From assembly GCA_036426205.1 (NCBI GenBank), contig CM071570.1, positions 57,518,926 to 57,582,925 on the forward strand: DNA of 64,000 nucleotides, given 5' to 3'. This stretch comes from Ascaphus truei (taxonomy: Eukaryota; Chordata; Amphibia; Anura; Ascaphidae). Position 1 is the stretch's first letter; every line of letters begins with the position of its first letter. This document shows positions 46,001 to 56,573 of this stretch, piece after piece. The notes beneath the pieces are model-generated. The model saw only the letters and a program-made list of their open reading frames with translations. It ran no database searches and was not told where the DNA came from. A program made the position numbers and the translations under genes.

Positions 46001-47608
46001 AACAATTAGGCCAATTGTTGGGAATATAAAAGACTCAGATCCTCGTGATCATATCATTCTCCCTGACGAAGTGTCACTGTCACGAAATGCATATGATTGA
46101 ACTTTTCAAGTTGTGTATACAGGAAAGGGGAGACTCAACCAGCCCAGAAATTCCACATGCCAATTGGAAATCCACCGTGTCTCCTACAGGAAATACCAAA
46201 GTTACCAAAGTTGGGAATACAGTCTGGGAGAGCGGTGAGGAGCTCCAAGGACACATGCTAAAGGGCACCACACTACCCTTAAAAATGGGAATGCTTTTTT
46301 ATTGATCACAAATGAGTGAGTGCAACACATACAGTACCTGTGTTTTTAATGATTTTTTACTAGTAAACAGTATTATGCTATGGGCTTTTCTTTCATTAAC
46401 AGGACATTTAAAGATGGTGTATCAGAGCGGCAGCCACAGGACTTAGGCAAACAGCCACGGCCAAAGATCCTAGACTGCCTCAGGTGTGCTCCTTTTTTAG
46501 GCATAGTCAGCTCTCCCTAATTTTTTGGAGGGAACTTTTAGGCGATAATGGGGATACTACTAAAATGGAACTCCTGATCCCCCCTCTTTGAGACAGATGT
46601 ATGGCTTAAAGGAATCAGCTTGTCTGAATCCGATTTAGGTGGAAAATGTGCTCATCTCTACAGAGCACCATGTAATGTTTTTCTTTTACCAATTGTACAT
46701 CAGATCTCTTAGCACAGAGAACCCTTTCCATGTCAGACATAGATGTCATATAATTGTTACATACAGACACATGATAAGATACATAGGCCTACATGCATGA
46801 AACTACATTAAAACTGAGTTAATATCACACCCAGAAAAAAATGTACCACTTATTACTGCAATTTTATGACCTAAGTCATCAAGATTCCAGTAATAATTTA
46901 CCGGGTGTGATTTTTTTTTACTTTACCCTATAAGGGAATTACTGCAAACATTAATAATGCATTCATTCCCGCATCATGATTGCATTGCAAATATTTATAC
47001 CATAGAGTTCTGTAATATCAATTTTTACAGTACCCTATTTTATGCATTACATTCACCCCAATGTAAAATAAAATAAAAGTTAAATCATTACTTTTACACA
47101 AGCATTCAAGATAATGGAAACTTTCAAATAAAATGTAATTTGAAAAAGTGGCTTCTACAGTAGCTTTTCATTTCACATTCATTTTAAATCCGAGGATCTA
47201 CCCAGAGAGATCACTATTTCAAGAGATTAATGTTAATCTCTGCAATACCTCTTAAAGCCTAGTCTTTCCAAATATTCACTCACGTCACATATCACACTTA
47301 CAACAACGTAACAAGCTGGAAATATGAGAATGCTAAGCTATAACCTTTTCTTTTTTTGAGCACAAAAGCCTTACTACAAACTTTTATAAAAATGTACCTT
47401 ATCATAGCTATCATTCATAAGCCTACAAATATTAATGTATTTGTTTAAATATTGCACTATAGAATCAGTAACCAATACTGTATAATTTTAATATGATATA
47501 TTTCAGGGATAAAAAGTACATCTTTATTCTTTGCATATTATTATTATAGTTGTACAATGATACAGATTTCTAAAAGTAAACTGGTATTTGCAAATGTATA
47601 TATACACA
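46001..47608. other. Non-coding DNA with a weak hammerhead-like hairpin
   Basis: No protein-like frame. At 46063-46093 (+) the order CTGACGAA, GTG, loop, CAC, GAAATGCATA has the hammerhead word pattern, including the CUGANGA core, but stem I does not pair next to the core and stem II is only three pairs. The rest is AT-rich. Confidence 0.4.
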
Positions 47609-47867
47609 TAATAATAATAATAATAATAATAATAGCATGTTCTTTTATAGCGCTGCTAGTTTTAATTAGTGCTTTACAGAGACATTTTTTAGACACAGTA
47701 CCTGCCCCGTGGAGCTTACAATCTATGTTTTTGGTGCCTGAGGCACAGGGAGATAGGGTGACTTGCCCAGGGTCACAGGGTACTGATACCGGGAATTGAG
47801 CCAGGCTCCCATGCTTCAAATTCCCAGTGCCAGTCACTGTCTTTACTCCCTGAGCCACTCCCTCATA
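47609..47867 (-). mobile_element. tRNA-derived SINE
   Basis: Read on the minus strand, the head has an A-box-like TGGCTCAGGGAGTAAAG (47857-47841 complement) and, about 45 bases later, a B-box-like GGCTCAATTCC (47801-47791 complement), the internal polymerase III promoter of tRNA-type SINEs. A body with GATTGTAAGCTCCACGGGGC and a tail of (ATT)n follow. The body resembles CORE/MIR-type SINEs, but I do not assign a named family. Confidence 0.65.
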
Positions 47868-48357
47868 GATCCTAATCTTCTTAAAGACTGATGTCTCGCA
47901 TGCTTGACCACATTATAGCACTATAGGAGAAAGTCGGGTCTGTACTGTATGTGTAGCATTGTGGAATTGTTCTCCTGTGAGTATTTTTTCATTATCATAA
48001 CACACAAAATGACGAATTAAATTCAATCACTGTATAGTACCTATCCCACGGCATCTATGGGTGAGAAGAAAGATAATGAAAGTGAATGATGCTGTCACTA
48101 CCATTCATTTGAATTACAGTACTGCATTGTTAACTGTACATTACTCTCCTTGAATAGGGGCCAATACCCTCTACCCATTTGCCATGTTTATGTTTACAAT
48201 ATCATATGCCACTTTGTAATAAGGTCTCCTTGTGTAACCTACTGTACTGACCCCGCACCTAAATATAGAGATGGTGACTAATATGTAACATTTATTACTG
48301 TAGTACAGATGTAGCAGATATTATTACCTCTGTTAACATGAAATGTTGCACAAAATT
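47868..48357. other. Non-coding DNA, no feature recognised
   Basis: Lies between the SINE and the CR1-like fragment. No frame or repeat recognised beyond its copy at about 29641-30114. Confidence 0.5.
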
Positions 48358-49140
48358 TCGTGAGTCGAGTACCTCAGGGATCGGTACTGGGACCCCTGCT
48401 TTTTAACTTGTTTATTAATGACCTTGAGGTTGCCATCGAGAGCAAAGTCTCCATATTTGCTGATGATACTAAATTGTGTAAGGTTGTAGAATCAGAGCAG
48501 GATGTAATTTCTCTCCAGAAGGACTTGGAGAGACTGGAAACGTGGGCAGGTAAATGGCAGATGAGGTTTAATACAGATAAATGTAAGGTTATGCATTTGG
48601 GATGCATGAATAAACTGGCGACTGACAAATTAAATTGGGATAAATTGGGAAAATCCTTGATGGAGAAGGATTTAGGAGTGCTTGTAGACAGCAGGCTTAG
48701 CAATAGTGCCCAATGCCATGCAGTAGCTGCAAAGGCAAACAAGATCTTATCTTGCATTAAACGGACAATGGATGGATAGACTGTGATGGCAGATACAATA
48801 AATTTGTTCAAAAAAACATCTTTTGGACATCTTTTTAGAAAGGAAATGTATACAGGGATATACCAAATAAGTATACATGGGAAGAATGTTGATCCAGAGA
48901 TTAATCCGATTGCCAATTCTTGGAGTCAGGAAGGAATTTATTATTCCCCTGATGAGATATCATTGGATGATATAACACTGGTTTTTTTTGTTTGCCTTCC
49001 TCTGGATCAATAAGTAAGTATAGATATAGGATGAAGTATCTGTTGTCTAAATTTAGCATAGGTTAAACTTGATGGTCGTACGTCTTTTTTCAACCTCATC
49101 TACTATGTACAGTAACTATGTAACTATGTAAAAATAATGC
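48358..49140 (+). mobile_element. CR1-like LINE 3' end
   Basis: The copy starts inside the RT at VPQGSVLGPLLFNLFINDLE. It includes the catalytic FADDTKLCKVV and continues with LEKDLGVLVDSRLSNSAQCH and ANKILSCIKRTMDG to a stop at 48779. After a frame change, a C-terminal tail (KTSFGHLFRKEMYTGIYQ and LDDITLVFFVCLPLD) runs to about 49013, then a non-coding end with TATGTAACTATGTA-type repeats (about 49105-49135). It matches the family of the N-terminal piece at 7206-7930. 5' truncation is typical. No endonuclease is present. Confidence 0.88.
48360..48779 (+). pseudogene. CR1-like RT C-terminal fragment
   Basis: An open frame of 139 codons covers RT motifs from the GSVLGPLL block to the thumb. 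The FADD catalytic pair is intact, but the first half of the RT and the endonuclease were lost on insertion. The same frame in duplication copy 1 (about 30115-30560) is destroyed by indels. Confidence 0.85.
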
Positions 49141-49539
49141 GGCAAATGATGCCTGCATTATCTTCTTAACCATTGTGTCTAATAGTACTACTGCAAAATA
49201 AAGTGCTAGCTTTAACTTAATGCATCCCGTTAACGTGAGTGATAGCACCTGCTACATTTGTACAGACAAGTATTAAAGTTACTGACAATGTATTATGCAT
49301 GTTGGCATTTAATGCAGATTAATTAATCATTAACATTATTATACTCACCTTTTTATCTATATCACTTTAGCACACCTGTGTGCACTGTTTTGAGTGTGCA
49401 CCTATAATTATAATTTGCACATGTTCTTTAACTATATATAAGTTTATCTATCACAACTATTGGGTATCTCTTAGCAAGCGCCAACTATATCTATTTGCTA
49501 TATTGTGTGGTTTTTTTCTACTTCACCTGTTTGATTAGG
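49141..49539. other. AT-rich DNA, no gene recognised
   Basis: No coding similarity seen. It may be the untranslated leader of the Penelope-like fragment that follows, but nothing in it shows this. Confidence 0.4.
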
Positions 49540-49870
49540 ATTTATATGAATCATGATGAACAATAGTAAAGAGAGATTTAATAGGATGAATGAATATATT
49601 GGTAGTTTTACCCCTCCCCAATTGATGAAGATTTAGATATTAAAAATAATTTCTTTAATCTTGAAAAACTATTAAAAGAAGAAATGCGCTGTTGTGGGAT
49701 ATCGTCTCGCTACAAAAATATATTGACCAAAAGATGTACCACATGGACTTAGAATCCTAAAACAACCAGCCTATGAAACCAAGGAGATTTTCCATGATGA
49801 TTGGAATAATACCCTTACTAATTGTGGGACCCGGATGTTTGGCATGTTACGTTATCATGCCTCTACAAGT
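49540..49870 (+). pseudogene. Fragment of Penelope-like protein N-terminus
   Basis: From 49623 one frame reads NNFFNLEKLLKEEMRCCGIS. After a one-base shift near 49737 it continues VPHGLRILKQPAYETKEIFH, DDWNNTLTNCGTRMFGMLRY. The order (LE.LL, R, then VPRGLRI-like, spaced W and C) matches my recollection of the region ahead of the RT in Penelope-like elements of fish and frogs. Its first part aligns with the ORF at 19420-19679 (LERLLVPNIRLWWDITSLEN). It breaks off at about 49870 without RT or GIY-YIG domains. Confidence 0.45.
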
Positions 49871-50417
49871 GGTTGTGTATCTAGCACAAACGCTATACTC
49901 AGTAGAACATTATCCATCTTTTTGAAACCTTGCAACTTTGTATTTACTATCTTCATGGACGGCTTGGGACGGAATGCATTTACTGTTAGATCCATGGACA
50001 CTGGAACACTGAACGGGATGGCAGCCCCCCATTGGGATTGCAGAAGTTTGCTGCAGGTGAGTACTCTGTTCATGAGAAAATTATCTCTAAAATGTGCATG
50101 ATCTTTCCACACTTGCGAGTGTGCTAGTTTTAAATCTCTCAATTGATGTTAAGGGGGTCATGCAGTTAGCGTCGAAAAGGCACTTTTCGACAGTTTCTCA
50201 CCAAAAATCCAAAGTCAGGTGTGGGGAGCGCAGATTTCAACATATGTGAAAAAACAGAAATAGTATAGTGCGATCTATTTGTTAAAAAAGAGACATCTTG
50301 GTAACAGCAGAATTGGGGACTCACACTTTCCCAGTGGTAAAACAGCAGTGGATGTTTATAGTAATCACAGCTCAGGATGATCCCAAGGGGTAGATACTCA
50401 GTGTCTGATCAGCAGTA
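49871..50417. other. Non-coding DNA, no feature recognised
   Basis: No protein-like frame; contains AGTTAGCGTCGAAAAGGCAC (50165-50184) of unknown meaning. Ends at a TA-MITE. Confidence 0.5.
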
Positions 50418-50823
50418 CACTGGCGACACACTTTATTCGAGCTCGGCTAGTCCCACGAATTCGGGTATACCCGGGTGTATTGAGGTTTGTGACTGTTTTC
50501 TGCCCGAGTGCATTGAGGTATTTTCCAGGCAGGGATTGAAGCATTTTATTCCCGCTGGCTGCAATACTGCACAGTATATATATATATACTGCATTACAAT
50601 TCATGAATTTATGCCATCTGGTAGACACGCGAAGCATTGCAGCCTATTAAATCCTAATCATTATCATTTAAAACAGAATCAATGAGCGCCGCCCGTCAGC
50701 CAGGCATGAACCCAGGCTGGGAAGGCAAACACAACAGGGCTTGTCAGAGGTGAGGAGCGGCGCATTCCAGGTATCTGCCAGGTACATACTGGGTATTTTC
50801 TCTAATAAAGTGTGTCGGTGCAG
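50418..50823 (+). mobile_element. TA-MITE, second copy
   Basis: 406 bp with ends CACTGGCGACACACTTTATT and complement of CTGCACCGACACACTTTATT, flanked by TA (50416-50417 and 50824-50825). It shares most of its length with the copy in the gypsy RT, including the internal TA run and TTCATGAATTTATGCCATCT. Non-coding, so it must be mobilised in trans. Confidence 0.85.
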
Positions 50824-51169
50824 TAGATGTTAATGGCCATCTCAACTCTGGAGGATCCCACAGGGTGACTTTCAATGCAAGACAGAGAAAGTACACACTT
50901 AGTGCAACTTTGTTTTATCAATATTGCATTGTATTAAAATGATAAGTATCACACTTACATGGTATCAGTGTGGCAAATTCACATAAAGATTACAGGTGGC
51001 ACAGATCCTCTGTGCTCTCCGACCGCGTCACGTCACTTTCGGCAACAATCCGCGTCACTTCCGGTCATGGATCCCTCCGTTGTTTGGAGCCACGGGTGCC
51101 GATAGTGCAGGGCAGTTCTGGGAGCTTGTGTAGCCTAATTGGTCACTGTGGGCCACAATGGGATCCATG

Positions 51170-51400
51170 TTTGGGCCGAGAGTTTCTGGGGGCCTCTGGG
51201 TCAACCTCACAGGTGTCTGGGGGCCCTCAGGTGGTTCCCACAGGGGTTTGGGCCCCTCAGGTGGTCTGTGCAGGGCCACAGGCCCCCCACAGCTGTGGGG
51301 CAACCGGTTCTTTCCCTGCAAGTGTCCCCCATAGGTCCGCAGGTGATACCCGTGGGTGTCCTGGGGTCCTCAGGTGGTCTCCATAGGTCCCTGCAGAGCT
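51170..51400. repeat. GC-rich degenerate minisatellite
   Basis: Repeated words of the form GGGGNCCTCAGGTGGT with CCACAGG or CCATAGG spacers recur about every 25-35 bases (for example 51212, 51267 and 51364). Apparent open frames on both strands across it are by-products of the composition. Confidence 0.7.
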
Positions 51401-51711
51401 AAGGTACCAACCCTCTATGTAAAAAAAATTAAACATGTCCTTCATTTAAATAAATCAATACCCCCCCCCCCCACCCACCACCACCCCCAAATACATGAAG
51501 TGCAGTAATGTCTTCTACTTACCACAGCATTATGATGGATGTCCACGTCAGGATACAGCAGTCCTGTCCTCCGTTGCCACAAAAATACATAGCAAATACA
51601 TTCTAATGTCTCCTAGCCCCTTAATTACCTTATTGGTTAATAACCGCGAAAGTAATTAAGGGGTTAACCCACCCTGCCACGATACCCACCCACGAGGCCT
51701 AACCACCCTCC
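51401..51711. other. Low-complexity C-rich run and non-coding DNA
   Basis: A run of Cs and CCACC words at 51461-51487 is followed by ordinary non-coding sequence. No gene. Confidence 0.6.
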
Positions 51712-51862
51712 CCAGGCAACTACCCCCACCCTTCACCCATTCATTTGTACAGGGCCTTAATCATGCCTATCATATATATATATATAGGCATGCCATATAT
51801 ATATATAGGCATGATAAAGCCACTGTACAAATGAATGGGTGAAGGGTGGGGGTAGTTGCCTG
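51712..51862. repeat. Near-perfect hairpin MITE
   Basis: CCAGGCAACTACCCCCACCC at the left end is the complement of the right end, and pairing continues for about 65 bp with few mismatches to the central TA-rich part (GGCATGCCATATAT). A stem this complete suggests a young insertion or a cruciform-forming site. No coding capacity. Confidence 0.8.
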
Positions 51863-52456
51863 GCTGTTATACTGACTAAAACTGCTTAGTCCCTAACTAA
51901 TCGTGGGAGAACTAAACTCTTTCCCCACTTTACCCAGTGTACCTGCAGCAGGTCTCCTTTCAGTCTCCCACAGGGCTGTCTGTGTCTTCAGACCAGTCTA
52001 GCAGCAGCGTCTTTCACCCTCTCTGTATAACTCTCAACAGTGTGTGTCTGGCAGCATGGGGGGGGGGATCTCTGTATCACTTCCTGACAATACAGGCTAG
52101 GCTAATTAGCTCATTAACTCTCAGCTGAACAGACCTTTCCAAGAGGATTAACTCTCTGAGAGCTGTAAAGTCCCACAACTGCCCCATTCTAACCCTTAGA
52201 GGGCAGTGACGGCATCACATATCCCTCCCCCCAGCGAAACATTGTCCTGTGAGTGGCCCGTGCACTATTCCCGTGCACTAGCCTCTTTGTCAGACATGTC
52301 TGACATCCACCTCTTCTTAAAGGTTTTCTTCGTATTAGACCTCCTGCTGAGCAGTAATAGAGTCCAGCGTAGTGTCCCACTCAGTCTTCAGAGCTTCGAG
52401 CTCTTCGCCTAGGTCACGCTGTTGTTTCTCTGCCCAATGTAGCAGGAGTTCAGGTG
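51863..52456. other. Non-coding DNA, no feature recognised
   Basis: No protein-like frame. A G run is at 52057-52065. Ends at the 5' truncation point of the L1 copy. Confidence 0.5.
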
Positions 52457-53035
52457 AAGAGTCAGATATACAAAATTGCACTTTATGCAGATGATGTGAT
52501 CCTTACAATAACCAAACCTCAAACTTCACTTCCAAATTTATACTCCACTCTGTCTTGTTTTAAGGATATCTCAGGTTTCAAAATTAATAGTAACAAGTCT
52601 GAGGCACTAAATATAAATCTGCCTAAAGATCAAGTTAAATTGATTGCTCTAAGCTTCGATTTTAAGTGGAAACCGAAGACGATCAAATACCTAGGGATAT
52701 TTATCACAAAAGACTATAGTACTCTCTATAGGAAGAATTACCCAAAGGTCCGGAGAGCTCTCAAATCTGATATTGGGTTGTGGTCCGGCCACGCTATATC
52801 ATGGATAGGCAGAATACATAGCATTAAAATGAACATATTGCCCTGTCTCCTGTATCTTTTCCAAACTCTACCCATCCCATTGGTATTAGAGGAATTTAAG
52901 ACTCTACAGTCTATTATAAACAAATTTATCTGGAAAAATAAAACACCAAGAATTGGTAAGAACATTTTAAATATACCAAACCAGACAGGAGGGCTGGGTC
53001 TACCATGCCTTATGTCCTATTACAAGGCAGCCTAG
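52454..53035 (+). pseudogene. L1 ORF2 reverse transcriptase fragment
   Basis: A 193-codon frame reads [20 protein letters not shown] (catalytic YADD at about 52484-52495), ISGFKINSNKSEALNI, IKYLGIFITKD and SWIGRIHSIKMNILPCLLYL, ending GGLGLPCLMSYYKAA before a stop at 53033. These are the L1-clade RT palm, thumb and connection blocks. Upstream RT, endonuclease and ORF1 are missing. Confidence 0.9.
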
Positions 53036-53343
53036 ACAAGCCAACTAATACTATGGCACTCTAACCAGTCCACAGACGCTGGGTATCTTTGGAAATGGAT
53101 TTAGTTGCCCCAGTTGAATTAAATAATCTTCTGTGGTCCCCAGTGAGAAAGAGACCCAAAATATTCAAATCTAGCCAAATTATAGCCCACCCAGTCAAAT
53201 TATGGGACTCCGTTGCGATTCGACACCTCCTTACAACACATAATTCTCTTATGACTCCACTATGTGACAACCCAGATTTTGATCCAGGAATGGGCTGTAA
53301 TAGGTTTAAAGACTGGAAAACAGCAGGTGTCACAAGATTAAAA

Positions 53344-53547
53344 CTGTAACTGTTTAATTCGCCCATAATATAAATTATCTTTAACTGTGCATGCAATGTC
53401 TTGTATATAATGTATACCCTGCTCATTATGTAACTGTATTTGTAAACATGTATTATTTGTCTTAACTCTGTGCCAGGACATACTTGAAAACGAGAGGTAA
53501 CTCTCAATGTATTACTTCCTGGTAAAATATTTTATAAATAAATAAAA
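53344..53547 (+). mobile_element. L2 3'-end insertion inside the L1 copy
   Basis: About 205 bp matching the tail of the L2 at 13242-15475 (from CTGTAACTGTTT through TAACTCTCAATGTATTACTT to TAAATAAATAAA). It separates an L1 reading VTRLK from DVGQR. Deleting it restores a single L1 frame. AGAT occurs on both sides as a possible short target duplication. The same insertion is in duplication copy 1, so it predates the duplication. Confidence 0.85.
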
Positions 53548-53768
53548 GATGTAGGCCAGAGGAATTTCCCAGACCCTTTGAATATTTCTACAAAGAAAAG
53601 GCTATCCCAAACAATCAGTTCCTCCAATACCTTCAATTGAAGGCCTTCTATAACAAAATCCGACCTCCCGAATTGCTAACTAGATTTGAGTCACTTTGTC
53701 TAGCAGATAGAAACACATCTGGACTGATATCTAACCTGTATGGTTGTTAGCCCCCCTCCTCATACTGT

Positions 53769-54386
53769 ATGAATCAAAAACTGAAATATATGCTCCAGTG
53801 GGAGGGTGATCTGGGGGAGGAACTAAACATGGAAGACTGGAGTGATATTTTTCAGACGGTTGCTACATCCTCAATGTGTATCACAATCAGAGAAAATGCC
53901 TATGAAGTTATGATGAGGTGGTACTTAACCCCCATGAGACTAGCTAAATTCATCCCAGAGTACCCAACAATATGTCCAAAGGGATGTGGAGTTCAAGCCA
54001 CAGTTATACATATGTGGTGGGGGTGCCCATTCATATCAGCTTATTGGCTGGAAATCAAAATGTGGTCACAAAGGTTTTTCGGTTTGGACCTACCAATGGA
54101 TCCCTGGTTATTTCTATTAAACAAACCATATTACCTCCTCACGAGACATGAGAATAAATTACTGTGCCACATATCTTCAGCCGCAAGACGCGAACTAGCG
54201 GCAGTATGGAAGCAACCAACTATTCCCTCAATCCCTAAAGTTAAAAATAAAGTCTGGCAGATTTGCTGCATGGAAAAATTGGTTAATCTTAATAACGACA
54301 CCTACGCAGATTTCCAGAAGGTGTGGTTACCTTGGATTTTGGGTGCTGGTCAACCAGAAATTAATACCCACCTAATTTTGTTGTAA
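53769..54386 (+). pseudogene. L1 ORF2 C-terminal domain
   Basis: A 205-codon frame carries the L1 C-terminal region: MLQWEGDLGEELNMEDWSDI, MRWYLTPMRLAKFIP, then CPKGCGVQATVIHMWWGCPF with the Cys-rich segment of L1 ORF2, ending at TAA 54386. It continues the L1 reading after the L2 tail and a frame change. No enzyme activity is expected alone. Confidence 0.85.
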
Positions 54387-54571
54387 AAAATGCTATATAT
54401 ATTAACTGTGTGAATGAATATTATAAGATGATTTGACAGGTAAAATTCTAAATGGATGTGTTCTTTCTCCCGTCTCTATTTTTTGTACCCCCCCCCCCAT
54501 CTTTTATTTTCTTCATTTCCCCCTCTTCCTAAAAATTTTAATAAAAATTAAGTTTAAAAAAAAAAAAAAAA

Positions 54572-56078
54572 TGGCATTATGATTTGAATAGAAACAAAAA
54601 TAAAAAAAGGTACTATTATCTAATACCCAGAACTGATTTTTTTTTTTTTTAAACCCCATAAGATTTCACATGTTTTGCTACTTCAAATAGACGTTTGCCA
54701 GGAACCATATTGGCCGAAACAGCCAAGTGAGAGCAAGCGACACAGAAAACCAGAACCAGACCGCGAAATCAGACATGGACCCTGCAGAATCCTCCCAGAT
54801 GTATGTTTGGTAAATAGTTGTGCTAGAACGCGTCCTTTCATTTAGAATGGAACATGTTGTATATTTTAAGCAACATGTTATATAACAATGTATATATTAC
54901 AATTTGTGATGCAATTTCAAGTGTCCTATACGTGGTCAATTTAAATGATACATAGCAAGATAATGAGCCTTTTATCAGAGAATTAATTTATAATTGGGTA
55001 TATTTTTAAAACAAAATATTTCTGAAAGCACATTAATATTGATTACATTTCATACTTTCCACTATTATACAGGTACATTATATATATATTACCATATTGA
55101 AAGTTATAGTACTCATACTGTGGTGTTTCAGTGATCATTTAGCCAATTAACCACACAACAAGAACATTTATTTCAGGAAATGGCAATTGATTGCATGCAT
55201 TAAATATAATTAAAATATTGTTCCCATCTCAAATCAATGAAATATTGTAGTAATTTGCGGGAATGGAAAAAACATGGCAATTATCACAGATACTTATTTT
55301 AAATGGATTGGGCTGTCATACTGTAGTTGAACAGTAACTCCCTATTAGATGTAATGGTTGTGAGCTGCAATGTTAAAGCAATAACTCAAGCAAGCATGAG
55401 ATCATTCATAATTCAATTATTAATTTATTTAGAGTACTATGTAAATTATCCAAAGTATTTTCATTAACCTACAGTATTCCTGTGATGTTTTGCAAGTTTC
55501 TCAAGTAGGAAAAAAGCAAAACCAAGAAGTATTGAGGAAACAAACCTTACCAGTACAAAACCGCGCAAAGCTAAACAAGGATTCCCACATAAAGTTACAG
55601 GCGACAAAATGATTTTTCGGCTGCACTCAGGGTATATACTGTATAGAGAGGGCACCTTGTTCAGGGCAGCAAATGTACCCAGGAATTGAGAGATGTAATG
55701 GGAAGTGTGTGGTGAACAGAGGGGAGCAGCATAGTCATTGGTGAGCTGTGTGTTGTCATTGGTGTGTTGCTGGAGGAATATGACCTTATCAGATTTGCCA
55801 GTGATTTAAGAATAAAATACTTCCCTTTGAAAGGTGGTTTGTTGTGCATTTCTGTTTTCCACTACAAGATTGACTTATACCAACCATCTAATTAAAAAAA
55901 AAAAAGCAACAGCAACAAATCTCTAAGCACCTAATATCAGTACAGTATTTGTCTAAACCTAGTCATATACACATCTACCTGTAGCACCCATTATTTAAAA
56001 CACTGGCTGCCAGACCACCATGATTACAAAAAGCATTTTCTTCAAACTTCATGCTACAGTTCCCCAATTGATGTCCAT
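54572..56078. other. AT-rich DNA, no gene recognised
   Basis: No coding frame and no repeat recognised apart from its copy at 36441-37964. Confidence 0.6.
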
Positions 56079-56345
56079 GGGCTCTATGCAGTAAGCGCCG
56101 AAAAAGTGCAATCGCCAAGGGTACCTTATCGGCATGATTCTGCCGATTTTCCCTCTCCGTATGCAATAAGTGCCGAATCCCTTCCGAATCAAGCCGAAAA
56201 CATTTGCTCCCACTCTGCCGATGATTTGCCGATCACACACAGGTGTATCGGCGTGCATGGCGGGGTGGTGTTAGGTTCGCCAATGAAACTTCTTGCTGAA
56301 TCTGCCGAAGCAAGCATGTTTTGGATTGAGCGGCCCATTTAAAGG
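56079..56345 (+). repeat. Harbinger left terminal and subterminal repeats
   Basis: The terminal word CTCTATGCAGTAAGCGCCGA recurs in altered form at 56156-56177 (CGTATGCAATAAGTGCCGAA). Short TGCCGA/TCGGCA-type words occur about ten times within 260 bases. Such clusters are candidate binding sites for the Myb-like protein or the transposase. Confidence 0.6.
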
Positions 56346-56573
56346 CAGCGTGTATTTTTATTCATTCTCTGTGTTGTTGGGAGTGAGAAAGAGAGAGAGA
56401 GACACACAGAGCTGGCCGATTTACATATTTCATATTGACTGAGACAGTAGGGGTGTATTGTGAGAGGTTTGTCCTGTGTTGTTTTGTTTACATCTTTGTC
56501 TTGTTTTCACTTTGTAAGTGTTCAGTGCGATTGGCTTTAAATTTCTTTTCTGTTCTTTGTGAGTGCTAGAGGT

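Larger units (their letters stand above)
52457..54571 (+). mobile_element. L1/Tx1-type LINE, 3' half with poly(A)
   Basis: A 5'-truncated copy starting just before the RT catalytic box. It runs through the C-terminal half of ORF2 to a stop at 54386, then a pyrimidine-rich 3' UTR and a poly(A) tail (54556-54571). An L2 3' end is inserted at 53344-53547. The poly(A) tail and 5' truncation are the marks of L1-type retroposition. Related ORF2 sequence is at 63560-63900. Confidence 0.9.
38340..56450 (+). repeat. Tandem duplication, copy 2 (mostly clean)
   Basis: Collinear with 21476-38330, with an extra segment at 38905-40077 that copy 1 lacks. From about 40078 onward reading frames are well preserved. 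The first ~550 bases (38340-38890) share the indel-rich character of copy 1, so the change from noisy to clean sequence falls near 38890 and not at the duplication border. Confidence 0.8.

Noticed and set aside
47791..47858. Possible tRNA gene from A- and B-box-like words
   Set aside because: No cloverleaf can be drawn. The boxes lead into a SINE body and an (AAT)n tail.
48950..48985. CTGATGAGATATCATTGGAT: a hammerhead core word followed by a stem-like repeat
   Set aside because: The word is followed by ATAACAC, not GAAAC, and it lies in the coding end of a CR1-like LINE (SPDEISLDDIT), which explains it.
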